Of a DNA stretch of 64,000 nucleotides, positions 35,222 through 44,937 are shown one piece after another. Within the stretch, counting starts at the first letter, position 1; every line of letters starts with the position of its first letter. Source of the stretch: Closterium sp. NIES-65. Lineage: Eukaryota; Streptophyta; Zygnematophyceae; Desmidiales; Closteriaceae. The DNA is taken from NCBI GenBank assembly GCA_948144175.1, contig CANXME010000213.1, forward strand, positions 2,504,501 through 2,568,500, in the 5' to 3' direction. Below the pieces are notes generated by a model. That model made no database searches. It had not been told where the DNA came from and worked only from the letters and a program-made list of their open reading frames with translations. A program made the translations under genes and the position numbers.

Positions 35222-36289
35222 GACGACAGTAGCCTAGCAGTACTACCTGTAGGACAGGGGCAGTGCAGTGACAGGAGCGCTGCTCTCACCAGACAGGGCG
35301 GGTCGGGCAGCTCAGCAGCACAGCAACACGGCTGCTCGGACGGCTCAGCTGCAACTGCGGTTCGGGCGGCTCGGCTCCACAGCGGCTCAGGCGGCTCGGG
35401 CGGGTCGGGCGGCTCGGCTCCTCAGCAGCTCAGGCGGCTCGGGCGGCTCAGGCAGGTCGGGCAGCTCGGGCGGCTCGGGCGGCTCGGGCGGGTCGGGCAG
35501 CTCGGGTGGCGCGGGCGGTGTAGGGCCGTAGGGTCGCTGGTAGGGCTCGGGGCCGCAGCGAGAGGGGCGGCGGGGCCGTAGAGACGGGCGGCGGGGCCGC
35601 AGTAAGAGGCGGCGGGGCCGCAGCTAGAGAGGCGGCGGGGCCGCGGAGACGGGCGGCGGGGCCGTAGAGACGGGCGGCGGGGCCGAAGTGAGAGGCGGCG
35701 GGGCCGCGAAGACGGGCGGCGGGGCCGCTGAGACGGGCGGCGGGGCCGCTGTGAGAGGCTGCGGGGCCGCAGCGAGAGAGGCGGCGGGGCCGCGAAGACG
35801 GGCGGCGGGGCCGCTGAGACGGGCGGCGGGGCCGCAGGGAGAGGCGGCGGGGCCGCAGCTAGAGAGGCGGCGGGGCCGCGGAGACGGGCGGCGGGGCCGC
35901 AGAGACGGGCGGCGGGGCCGAAGTGAGAGGCGGTGGGGCCGCAGCGAGAGAGGCAGCGGCCGCGAAGACGCGCGGCGGAGCCGCTGAGACGGGCGGCGGG
36001 GCCACAATGAGAGGCGGCGGGGCCGCAGCGAGAGAGGCGGCGAGGCCGCGAAGACGGGCGGCGGGGCCGCTGAGACGGGTGGCGGGGCCGCCGTGAAGGG
36101 CGGCGGGGCCGCAACGAGAGAGGCGGCGGGGCCGCAGAAAAGGGCGGCGAGGCCGCTGAGACAGGCGGCGGGGCCGCAGTGAAGGGCCGCTAGGGCGGCT
36201 CGACGAAGTGAGGGCCCGTAGCGCGACTCGGGTTGAGCGCGCTTCGGGCAGGAAAAAAAAAAAACTCGATGTGGTGGGCCCTAAGCACA
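35222..36289 (-). repeat. GC-rich tandem-repeat leader of copia E
   Basis: GGCGGGGCCGCGAAGACGG-type units repeat across 35560-36180, and GGCTCGGGCGGCTC units lie next to gag (35300-35520). Long open frames exist here in several frames but only echo the repeat. Confidence 0.8.
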
Positions 36290-36318
36290 GTTCCCAAGTG
36301 GGAACCTGCTCGATACCA
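36290..36318 (-). promoter_or_regulatory. Primer-binding site and hairpin of copia E
   Basis: Minus strand TGGTATCGAGCAG, then GTTCCC-ACTT-GGGAAC (36305-36290). The loop differs from B, D and F while the stem is kept. Confidence 0.75.
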
Positions 36319-36451
36319 TGAGAAAATTAGAACGAGAATGATGTGAACTATGAATGAAGAGAGTACAAATATGAAACCCTAGTTGGGTTGTACCCCCTAT
36401 GGGATACCCCACTATAGCCTACACAATAGCATAAGCTATAATGTTCAGACA
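36319..36451 (-). repeat. 5' LTR of copia E (133 bp)
   Basis: Pairs with 30717-30849. The GCCCA duplication of the F LTR follows at 36452-36456. Confidence 0.9.
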
Positions 36452-36456
36452 GCCCA

Positions 36457-36531
36457 TAAGGGGTACAACCCAATTAGGGTTAGTACTTGTACCCAATTCA
36501 TTCATAGTTCATTCATTCTCGTTTCTTCTCA
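36457..36531 (+). repeat. 5' LTR of copia F, remaining 75 bp
   Basis: TAAGGGGTACAACCC to CTTCTCA; completes the 128-bp LTR begun at 30664. Confidence 0.85.
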
Positions 36532-36560
36532 TGGTATCGAGCAGGTTCCCTAACGGGAAC
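36532..36560 (+). promoter_or_regulatory. Primer-binding site and hairpin of copia F
   Basis: TGGTATCGAGCAG directly after the LTR, then GTTCCC-TAAC-GGGAAC (36545-36560). Confidence 0.78.
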
Positions 36561-37648
36561 GATTCCTAGGGCCCACCACTACGAAATTTTTTTTCCTGCC
36601 CGGAGCGCGCTCCGCTTAGGCCCGAGTCGCGCCTCGTGTGCTTTCCTTACCGTCGCGCCCTCGCTAGGCCCCTCACGGCCCCGTCGCGTCGCCCTTTGCG
36701 GCCCCTAGCGGCCCCGTCGCGCTGCCCTAGCGGTCGCGTCGCGCCGCCCTAACAGCCGCGTCGCGCCGCCCAGGCCGCCCTCACGGCCCCCTAGCAGCCT
36801 CTTGCGGCCCCGATCCGCCGCTCTTGCGGCCCCGATCCGCCGCCCTTCGCGGCCCGTCGCCGCTTTCCCCCTGCGGCCCCTCGCCGCCCTTTCACCAGCG
36901 GCCCCAACGCCGCCCTTGCACGGCCCTGACGCCGCCCTCCCTGCGGCTCTGTCGCCGCCCTCTTCAGCGGCCCGTCGCCGCCCTTCTCAGCGGCCACGCC
37001 GTCTCCTTTCAGCGGCCCCGCCGTCTCCTTTCAGCGACCCCACCGTATCCTTTTAGCGGCCCCGCCACTACCCCTACAGCAGCCTCGTCGCCGCCCTTTC
37101 AGTGGCCCCGCCGCCTCCTTTAAGCGGCCCCGCCGCCTCCTCTCAGCGGCCCCGCCGCCTCCTCTCCGCGGCCCCGCCGCCTCCTCTCCGCGGCCCCGCC
37201 GCCTCCTCTCGGCGGCCCCGCCGCCTCCTCTCAGCGGCCCCGCCCCCTCCTTTAAGCGGCCCTGCTGCCTCCTCTCGGCGGCCTCGCCGCCTCCTCTCAT
37301 CGACCCCGGACGCCGCCCTCTCAGCGGCCCTTCCGCCGCCTCCTTTGCGGCCCCGCCGAGCCGCCCAGCAGCAGAGCCGCCGAGCCGCCCAGCAGCCGAG
37401 CCGCCGAGCCGCCCAGCCACCGAGCCGCCCAGCAGCCAAGCCGCTGCGCCGCCCAGCAGCCGAGCCGCCGAGCCGCCCAGCAGTCAAGCCGCCGAGACGC
37501 CCAGCTGCCGAGCCGCCTACCGCCCAGCTACCGAGCCGCCGAGTCGCCCTGCAGCCGAGCCGCCCGAGCCGCCCTGTCTGGTAAGAGCAGCGCCTCTGTC
37601 ACTACACTGCCCTCACCCTACCGTTCGCGCTGCTAGTCTACTACTGTC
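36561..37648 (+). repeat. GC-rich tandem-repeat leader of copia F
   Basis: Starts with a T run and a 14-bp perfect palindrome CGGAGCGCGCTCCG (36601-36614). GCGGCCCCGCCGCCTCCTC units (37010-37350) and GAGCCGCCCAGCAGC units (37360-37570) follow. This plus-strand copy shows the same arrangement as the inverted leaders of B and D. Confidence 0.8.
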
Positions 37649-39325
37649 ATGGCTACCCCTAGTGTGCTCGCTTTTGACGCTGAGGGTCGGGCCATTGACT
37701 TTGATGTCTGGATAGATGACCTGCAGCTTTTCTTACAGTGCGATAGGGCGGACGGTCTCTCTCTCTTTGACCTCACCTCTGGTGCCTCTCCTGCCCCTGC
37801 TGCTGATGCTGACGCCACTGTCCGCTCACAGTGGGCCACGCGCGATGCTGCTGCACGTCTTGCTGTACGTCGCCACCTGCCTACCTCTGAGCGTGCGCAC
37901 TTTAGCCAGTACAAGAGTGCTCAGACCTTGTACGACGCTGTAGTTGCACGCTACTCCTCCCCTGCCACTGCTGCACTGAGCCGCCTCATGCTACCGTACC
38001 TCTTCCCTGACCTTGCTGCCTTTCCCACATTCGCTGACCTCATTACGCACCTCCGCACTAGTGACACTCGCTACCGCGCTGCGCTTCCTGCTGAGTTCTG
38101 CGCCAAGAACCCCCCCCCCATGTACATCAATCTCTACTACATAGTCACCCGCCTCCTAGACTCCCTTCGCGTAGTCAGGGACCACTTTCTCTCAGTCTGT
38201 CCCACCACTCTCACTATTGACCTCCTAGCAGTGGAGAAGAGCATAGTCGTTGTAGGGGCCTCTCGTGGTGACCCGCGCACCCCCATCTTTGAGGGGTGTT
38301 CCCCCTCCCCTCTTTTACCCTCTGTTGCCTCTGCTGCTGCGGCCGACCTCGTTGATCTGGAGTCGGTCGGTGCGGCGTCTACCCCTAGTGAGAAGCGTCG
38401 CTCTGGCAAGGGCAAGGAGGGCAGGGGCGCTGGAGGAGCTAGCGGGGGTGATGGAGGCGGCAGTGCAGGCAGTGGAGGGGGTGGGGGTGGTGGTGGGAGT
38501 GGTGGCGGGGGTGGAGGTGTCGGCGGCGGCAGTGGAGGCGGAGGCGGCGGCGGCGGTGGCAGTGGGAGCGGAGGTGGTGGAGGTGGCGGAGGTGGTGGAG
38601 GCGGTGGCGGAGGAGGAGGAGGAGGAGGAGGAGGTCGTGGCTCTTCGCAGAGGAGTGGCTCCGGTGGTGGTCAGCGCCAGCAGCAGCAGCGCAGTCGGGA
38701 GACCCTGTCCCCTCAGCAGCTCCGTGAGTGGTACGCTGCACGCCAGCGGGGTGGGGGTACTGGTCCGTGCACCTATGCCTGCGCACCGGCGACCGTGCGG
38801 GTGAGCAGTGTGGGGGTGCGCACCCCACCCAGCGCTGCTTTGGCCGCCTGAACGACGCTTGGCGTCACCAGTTTTCCCTGAGGCCACTGAGATCCCTCGC
38901 TGGGGCGAGCTGTCTAGGGCAGGGGTAGCTATCTTTGACCTTGACTTTGATGCTATTCTTGCTGCTATGTATACTGTGTCTATTAGTGAGGAGGGTGACT
39001 GTTACCGGTGTTTCCCGCCCGACCCGGGCATTGCGACTGCTGCTCTAGGTGCTGGTGAGGTTGCTGCTCTTGGTGCTAGCGAGGCTGCTGCTCTAGGTGC
39101 TAGTGCGTCTGCTTCCTCCGGTACTGGTGAGTCTGCGCTCTTAGGTACTGCGTCGGCTTCGGCCTCCCACACCTTCACACTTGACTCGGGGGCTTCTCGC
39201 TCCTTCTTTCGAGACCGCACCACACTCACGCCGCTTGGTCGGCCAGTTGCAGTCTCCCTGGCAGACCCCTCTGGGGGTCCTGTCCTTGCTCACTTCTCCA
39301 CTGTCCTCCCGTGTCCGGCGGCCCC
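37649..39325 (+). pseudogene. Copia F gag and start of protease
   Basis: ATG 37649 (MATPSVLAFDAEG) opens 400 codons: capsid-like region, glycine tract (38450-38630), then LSPQQLREWY. A small deletion in the Cys/His region (about 38778) shifts the frame; the next frame (38808-39350) carries the Gag end and protease FTLDSGASRSFF (39165-39210). A further frame change lies near 38874. Coding is cut at 39325 by copia G and resumes at 46166. The capsid part lacks a few residues (LEKALLA) at about 38228 relative to siblings. Confidence 0.85.
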
Positions 39326-39457
39326 TGTGAGAATAAGCGAACAGGAATGAATGAACTAGCAGTGAAATGAGTACAAGTAGGAAACCCTAGAATTGTGTAC
39401 CCCCTATAGGCTAACCCACTGTAGCCTACACAAGCATAACATATATAATGTTTGACA
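39326..39457 (-). repeat. 3' LTR of copia G (132 bp)
   Basis: Plus strand TGTGAGAATAAGCG to ATGTTTGACA; same sequence as 46029-46160. Confidence 0.93.
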
Positions 39458-39663
39458 CACCCCCATAGGCAAAGTGGGGGAGAACAAGGGGTCACAAGAC
39501 CAGTCAAGCAAAGCAAAGCAAGCTGAGGGTGGATCACAAAGTCACCACACAGTCCGAGCACAAGAGTAGGGCCAGAGGCCAGTTCACATGCAGGAGTACA
39601 GACATATATATAAAACTAGACAAGCAAGAGCAGGTATATATATATGTCACAGTACAAGTGAAG
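39458..39663 (-). other. 3' untranslated region and polypurine tract of copia G
   Basis: Minus strand: TA-rich runs (39600-39650) and CATGTGAACTGGCC after the stop, then CTATGGGGGTG against the LTR. Confidence 0.7.
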
Positions 39664-42600
39664 TCAAGAGGAGAGCAAGTGAGGCAAGACAGGCACAAGA
39701 CCCAGCTGGGTGCAAAAGCGCTGATGGTCACAAGGCGCGAGTGCCTTGGTGAACACATCAGCAGTGTTGGCCTCAGAGGCCACGTACGCAAGTCGCAACT
39801 GACCACGCTGCTGCAGCTCACGAGCAAGGAAGTAGCGGAGAGCAATGTGCTTCGTTCTGTGCTCCAAGCGCTGCTCTCGACACAACGCCAGCATGGCCTT
39901 GTTGTCTACGTACAGCACTGGAGGAGAACGAGGCGGCTCTCCAAGGTCAGTCAGCAGGTAGGTGAGCCAGCGAAGCTCCTGTGCAGCCATGGCCCCGGCG
40001 TAGATCTCAGCCTCACAACTGGAGCCGAGAACCGAAGACGAGCGAGTAGACCGCCACGAGACAGAGCCGGAACCAAGGCTGAAGGTGTAACCCTGTGACG
40101 ATCGCTGCGTAGCCTGGTCGTCAGCCCAAGAAGCGTCCGCGTGGCCAGTAAGGACCACTGGACTCCGCCCTCCAAGCACAAGCCCCATGCCCGACGTACT
40201 GCACAGGTAGCGCAATACCCTCTTCGCTGCAGCCATGTGCTCTGGTCTGTGTCTCCCAGGAGCAACATAGCGTGCAAGAATGCTCAGAGGATATGCAAGG
40301 TCAGGTCGTGTGCAGGTCATCAGGTACATGAGGCAGCCAACAAGCTCTGCATACGGACCACTCGACTCTACGGACTCATCCGAAGGTAGAGCTGAGAGTG
40401 AGTGGCGAGTAGGCAGAGGAGTGGCCTGAGGCGAGGAGTACGTGAAGCCGAAGCGCTGAAGGACCTGCTGCACCATGTGTGACTGAGTCAAGGTAATGGT
40501 GCGGCGTGCTCTGTCCCGAGTGATCTGCAAGCCAAGGTAGCTGCGCAGTTCACCCAGGTCTGTGCACGTGTGTCTCTTCAGCAGTTCGGACTTCACGTAG
40601 GCGAGTCCAGCAGTGTCCGCTGTGGCAAAGACCAAGTCGTCGACGTACACGAGGATGTAGAACGGCGGCAGTGAAGTGTCGGTGCGCAGAAACAGCGACG
40701 GGTCAGCAGTAGAAGGAGCAAACCCAAGAGCCGCAAGCGTAGTCCTCAGTGTGTCGTGCCACTCACGCGGTGCCTGGCGGAGACCGTAGACTGGCCGTCG
40801 GAGGCTCCACTGGGTGCCAGGAGGGAAAGTCCCAGTGAAGCCAGGTGGACGGCGCAGCCAGATCTCCTCGTGCAGGCTACCCTGCAGGAACGCAGTGCTG
40901 AAGTCGAGAGAGTGAAGCTCGTAGTCGCGCTGAGCGGCTATGTGCAGCAGCACCCGAAGAGTGGTCATCTTCGGGGTGGGAGAGAAGGTCTGAAAGTAGT
41001 CAACTCCCTGCCGCTGACTGAAGCCACGAGCAACGTACCGCGCCTTGAAGACAGGTGGAGAGCCCGGCGGCCGCTTCACCCGGAAGATCCACATGCCACT
41101 GACGATGTTCGCCCCAGGAGGGGGAACTGCGTCAACGTAGGTGCCTGTGGACTTCCAGGAAGTCATCTCTGCATCCATAGCTGCCTGCCACTGAGAGGAG
41201 TAGGGACCCTCTACGGCCTCCGCGTAGGAACGCGGAGTCGGGATGTCTAGTGCATCCGGGTCTCCCTCAGGGGCAAGCAGTACAGACGCGAGATGAGGTG
41301 AAGCAGCCGCTAGACACTGTAACTCCTCCTGTCTGTCCTCTAGGACGTCCGTGCCAAGAGCACACTCACCCCCGACGGACGGAGGACAGACACACGCAGA
41401 CTCAGCAACAAGACCAGCAGCGTAGTCGAGACGACAGCGAGCAGCAAAGTCAACGAGCTCAGCGACTAGAGCAGACGCAGCAGTGGACTCAAAAGAGGGG
41501 TCAGTGACGACAGTAGCAAGCAGACGCGTGACAGTAGGACTGGCAGCGCGAAGAGAGTCCGACTCAGGGTCGGCAAGCGCAGGAAGAGAGGACTCAGGAG
41601 GCGAAGGCAAAGGGGCACGCAGAGGAGCAGTGGACGGACGCAGAGACATCCGGTGCGTGCCAGGGACAGGAGGAGGACGCTGACGCGAACCGCGACCACT
41701 AGCGCGAGCAGCACGAACAGGCGACGCGGGACGAGACGCAGGCTCACGACGCTCAGCAAGACCTCCAGTAGGACCAGTGTAAGGAGAGGGAGCAGGCAGA
41801 GGAGAGGAAGGCTCCAACAGTGACTGCGACTGGACAGGCTGTGGACACTCTACCGAAGGAGAAAGACCAAGAACCTGCTGTAGGAGCGGAACGAAGTACG
41901 GCCGAGGCCGCGCGGCAGCTCCAGACTCAGCAGGGACAGCACCAGCACCCGCAGCGACAGCACCAGCGCCACCCACACCTCCAGCGGCAGGACCAACAGC
42001 AGTAGGCTCAGCACCAACGCCCTCAGCACCTCCAGCTGCAGGAGGACCCGCAGGTCCAGCAGCTCCGGGACCGGCAGCACCCGCACCCTCGACGGTCGAA
42101 GAAGCTCCAGCTCCAGCTCCAGCAGCACCTCCAGACTCAGCAGCACGCCTCCAGCGGCGAGCGTACCACTCGCGCAGCTCCTGTGGAGAGAGGGGCTCCC
42201 GGCGAGACGCAGCAGCAGGAGAAACCCCAGGCTCAGGAGCTCCAGACGCAGCAGGGACAGCACCAGCGCCCTCAGAGACAGCACCAGCGCCACCCACACC
42301 TCCAGCGGCAGGACCAACAGCAGCAGGCTCAGCACCAACGCCCTCAGCAGCTCCAGCTCCAGGAGGACCCGCAGGTCCAGTAGCTCCGGGACCGGCAGCA
42401 CCCGCACCCTCGACGGTCGAAGAAGCTCCAGCTCCAGCTCCAGCAGCACCTCCAGACTCAGCAGCACGCCTCCAGCGGCGAGCGAACCACTCGCGCAGCT
42501 CCTGTGGAGAGAGGGGCTCCCGGCGAGACGCAGCAGCAGGAGAAACCCCAGGCTCAGCAGCTCCAGACGCAGCACCCCCAGGCTCAGCAGCTCCCGACCC

Positions 42601-44937
42601 AGCACCCCCAGACCCATCACCTCCAGGCACAGCACCCCCCCGCTCAGCACCCCCAGGCTCCGCACTCTCCGCAGTAGCACCCGCAGGCCCAGTACCCCCG
42701 CGCACAGCACCCCCTGAGTCAGCACCCCCAGGCTCAGCACCCGCAGCAGCACCAGAGTCACCTGTAACCTCGACCGGGTCAACGGCGTCTACCTGGGACA
42801 CACCTGAGGGGGCAGGAACCTGAGGGGGGAGGGGGTCTACCGGGGGGGGAACCGGTACAAGGAAGTCCGGGGGAGGGGGGAGGGAAGGAGTGCGGTAGGG
42901 GAAGAGACGGTAGAAGGGGACTGACTCGTCGAACGTGACGTCCTGGGAGGACAGAACACGACGAGAGGAGGGGTGGTAAAACTGCCACCCTGGGGCGTCA
43001 GTGGGGAAGCCAAGGAAGACACAGGGAGCAGCACGAGGGGACAGCTTGTCCGCAGACAAGTCGCGGACAAACGCCCGAGATCCCCAGACACGGAACACAG
43101 ACGCATCGCCAACCTTCCCAGTCCACAGCAAGGCTGGGGACATCGCAGGCCGAGAGACCCGGGGGTGAAGGTTGAGCTGATGCGCCGCGTACCTCACCGC
43201 AAACGGCCACAGAAAATGGGGGGCAGCCGCATGCATCATGGACGTACGAGCGACATCCATGACCATGCCAATGCGGCGCTCAGCAATCCCATTTTGCTGT
43301 GGTGAGTCCGGAAGCGTGAAGGACTGGCGGATGCCTCGCGCACGACAGTAGGCACGCAGAAGGCCAGAGGAGAACTCTCCGCCTCTGTCCGAGTGCAGAC
43401 GCAGAACAGGAAAGTCCGAGCCGAAGCTCTTCCTGAGCCGGAGACGAGCCTCGCGGATCCAGTCGATCAGCACCTCAGTGACCTCACCCTTGCTGCGCAA
43501 GGGGAGGACTGTGGTGTAACGCGAGTAGTCGTCAACCACCAACAGGAAGTAGCGCTCGTAATCCTGCCCACGGACGGGGGCTGGGCCCCACACATCCATG
43601 TGAAGCGTCTGCAGGGGAGCCTCTGTCGGGGGAAAGTGGGAGGAGTGAGGAGTAGCCCGGAGGCGACCCTCAACACAGGGGACACAGGAAGGTCCTGGCC
43701 CGGAGGGGAGAGGAGGGAGAGACTGGGGAAGACCAGAGACAAGGACACGGGAAGCCATGCTCCGAAGACGGGGCAAGGAGGGGTGGCCAAGACGGTGGTG
43801 CCACAGGAGAGTCTCGTGAGACAGGAGGCGACAAGTACAGGGGGCAGACTCAGGACCAGACCTGGACGCAGCAGCAAACACCTGACCCGACGCTGCTACC
43901 TGACCGGACGCGGGGACAGGAGGAGACTGAGTGGTCAGGGTGTAGAGGCTCGACCCCGGCCGACGCGAGAACGTGGCCAGGTGCCGGCCTGTGCGTGCGT
44001 CCGTGCAGTGGGTCACCCGCTGACTCGCAGGAGTGAACTGGTGAACCCCCGCATCCTGTAGGTCTGCACCACTCACCAAGTTCGTCGAGAACGAGGGGAG
44101 GTACAAGCCAGACAGGGTGCCCGAGGGGGCAGCCGGACACGGGAGGACAGTGGAGAAGTGAGCGAGGACAGGACCCCCAGAGGGGTCAGCCAGGGAGACT
44201 GCAACCGGCCGACCAAGCGGCGTGAGTGTGGTGCGGTCCCGAAAGAAGGAGCGAGAAGCCCCAGAGTCAAGTGTAAAGGTGAGGGAGGCCGAAGCCAACG
44301 CGGTACCTGAGAGCGCAGCCTCACCCGCACCTGAGGAAGCAGACTCACTAGCACCTAGAGCAGCAGCCGCACCTGTACCTGGAGCAGGAGACTCACTAGC
44401 ACCCAGAGCAGCAGCCTCACCAGTAGCTAGAGCAGCAGGTCCTATACCTGGGTCAGGCGGGACGCACAGGTGACCTGCACGGTCAGCACTAGTAGGCAAT
44501 GCATACATGGCAGTGAGAATAGCATCATAGTCAAGAGCATATATATCTACCCTCTGCCTAAGCAACTCCACCCAGTCGGGAAGCTCAGCCTCGTCGCCAA
44601 ACACGGTACGCCAGGCGTCGCTCAGACGGGCAAAGCAGCGGGACGGTGTATGACTACGTGTCCCACAAGGCTGACCAGTCCGAGTACCAGTGCGAATCAC
44701 GTAAGAGCAGCGAACAGCACTGAGAGACCCTCCACTCTGAGCGTACCACTCACGAAGCTGGCGAGGCGTGAGAGACACGCTAGAGGGTCGCGGGAGCTGC
44801 ATCAGGCCGCCACCACGAGTAGAAGCAGCAGGAGTGGTAGTAGGAGTAGCGTCGCCACCCCTACAGCCCCAACCAACGTACCACTCACGCAGCTGCTGCG
44901 GCGTGAGGGACTCACGCCGGCGTCGCTGGGGCTGCAT
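39664..44937 (-). CDS. Copia G polyprotein: nucleocapsid-like, protease, integrase, RT, RNase H
   Basis: From the first ATG (44937) the frame gives about 1757 residues without a stop; an in-frame TAG lies a few codons upstream of a TTG at 44949. In order: two LTPQQLREWY-type motifs; a Cys/His motif CX13CX4HX4C (about 44709-44634); acid-rich spacer; protease TLDSGASRSFF (about 44270-44235); HHRLGHPS and CVPC zinc motif; integrase DVWGP, DDYSRY, DRGGEF, QQNGIAERR; a 321-bp tandem duplication in the linker (41911-42552); RT with FSTAFLQG and YVDD (about 40645); RNase H ADASWADD, CEAEIY, VDNKAML and FTKALAPCD. All catalytic residues I can check are present. The capsid domain is missing. Known copia proteins replicate by reverse transcription in cytoplasmic particles and integrate in the nucleus. 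Confidence 0.92.
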   Translation of the reverse strand: MQPQRRRRESLTPQQLREWYVGWGCRGGDATPTTTPAASTRGGGLMQLPRPSSVSLTPRQLREWYAQSGGSLSAVRCSYVIRTGTRTGQPCGTRSHTPSRCFARLSDAWRTVFGDEAELPDWVELLRQRVDIYALDYDAILTAMYALPTSADRAGHLCVPPDPGIGPAALATGEAAALGASESPAPGTGAAAALGASESASSGAGEAALSGTALASASLTFTLDSGASRSFFRDRTTLTPLGRPVAVSLADPSGGPVLAHFSTVLPCPAAPSGTLSGLYLPSFSTNLVSGADLQDAGVHQFTPASQRVTHCTDARTGRHLATFSRRPGSSLYTLTTQSPPVPASGQVAASGQVFAAASRSGPESAPCTCRLLSHETLLWHHRLGHPSLPRLRSMASRVLVSGLPQSLPPLPSGPGPSCVPCVEGRLRATPHSSHFPPTEAPLQTLHMDVWGPAPVRGQDYERYFLLVVDDYSRYTTVLPLRSKGEVTEVLIDWIREARLRLRKSFGSDFPVLRLHSDRGGEFSSGLLRAYCRARGIRQSFTLPDSPQQNGIAERRIGMVMDVARTSMMHAAAPHFLWPFAVRYAAHQLNLHPRVSRPAMSPALLWTGKVGDASVFRVWGSRAFVRDLSADKLSPRAAPCVFLGFPTDAPGWQFYHPSSRRVLSSQDVTFDESVPFYRLFPYRTPSLPPPPDFLVPVPPPVDPLPPQVPAPSGVSQVDAVDPVEVTGDSGAAAGAEPGGADSGGAVRGGTGPAGATAESAEPGGAERGGAVPGGDGSGGAGSGAAEPGGAASGAAEPGVSPAAASRREPLSPQELREWFARRWRRAAESGGAAGAGAGASSTVEGAGAAGPGATGPAGPPGAGAAEGVGAEPAAVGPAAGGVGGAGAVSEGAGAVPAASGAPEPGVSPAAASRREPLSPQELREWYARRWRRAAESGGAAGAGAGASSTVEGAGAAGPGAAGPAGPPAAGGAEGVGAEPTAVGPAAGGVGGAGAVAAGAGAVPAESGAAARPRPYFVPLLQQVLGLSPSVECPQPVQSQSLLEPSSPLPAPSPYTGPTGGLAERREPASRPASPVRAARASGRGSRQRPPPVPGTHRMSLRPSTAPLRAPLPSPPESSLPALADPESDSLRAASPTVTRLLATVVTDPSFESTAASALVAELVDFAARCRLDYAAGLVAESACVCPPSVGGECALGTDVLEDRQEELQCLAAASPHLASVLLAPEGDPDALDIPTPRSYAEAVEGPYSSQWQAAMDAEMTSWKSTGTYVDAVPPPGANIVSGMWIFRVKRPPGSPPVFKARYVARGFSQRQGVDYFQTFSPTPKMTTLRVLLHIAAQRDYELHSLDFSTAFLQGSLHEEIWLRRPPGFTGTFPPGTQWSLRRPVYGLRQAPREWHDTLRTTLAALGFAPSTADPSLFLRTDTSLPPFYILVYVDDLVFATADTAGLAYVKSELLKRHTCTDLGELRSYLGLQITRDRARRTITLTQSHMVQQVLQRFGFTYSSPQATPLPTRHSLSALPSDESVESSGPYAELVGCLMYLMTCTRPDLAYPLSILARYVAPGRHRPEHMAAAKRVLRYLCSTSGMGLVLGGRSPVVLTGHADASWADDQATQRSSQGYTFSLGSGSVSWRSTRSSSVLGSSCEAEIYAGAMAAQELRWLTYLLTDLGEPPRSPPVLYVDNKAMLALCREQRLEHRTKHIALRYFLARELQQRGQLRLAYVASEANTADVFTKALAPCDHQRFCTQLGLVPVLPHLLSS
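41911..42552 (-). repeat. 321-bp tandem duplication in the integrase-RT linker of copia G
   Basis: The block starting GVSPAAASRREPLSPQ and ending near VPAASGAPEP occurs twice with an offset of 321 bp (107 codons). It differs at a few residues, for example REWF versus REWY. The frame is preserved. Confidence 0.85.

Larger units (their letters stand above)
30717..36451 (-). mobile_element. Ty1/copia retrotransposon E, reverse-transcriptase domain deleted
   Basis: LTRs of 133 bp at 36451-36319 (5') and 30849-30717 (3') differ at about four positions; GCCCA duplications at 30712-30716 and 36452-36456. It is nearly 2 kb shorter than D because sequence from the integrase-RT linker to the start of RNase H is missing. 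A 76-bp inverted piece sits at the junction (31575-31650). It is inserted in the 5' LTR of copia F, opposite orientation. Confidence 0.92.

Noticed and set aside
39226-39561. Minus-strand frame crossing from copia G LTR into copia F
   Set aside because: It runs across an insertion junction and an LTR, so it cannot be an old gene.
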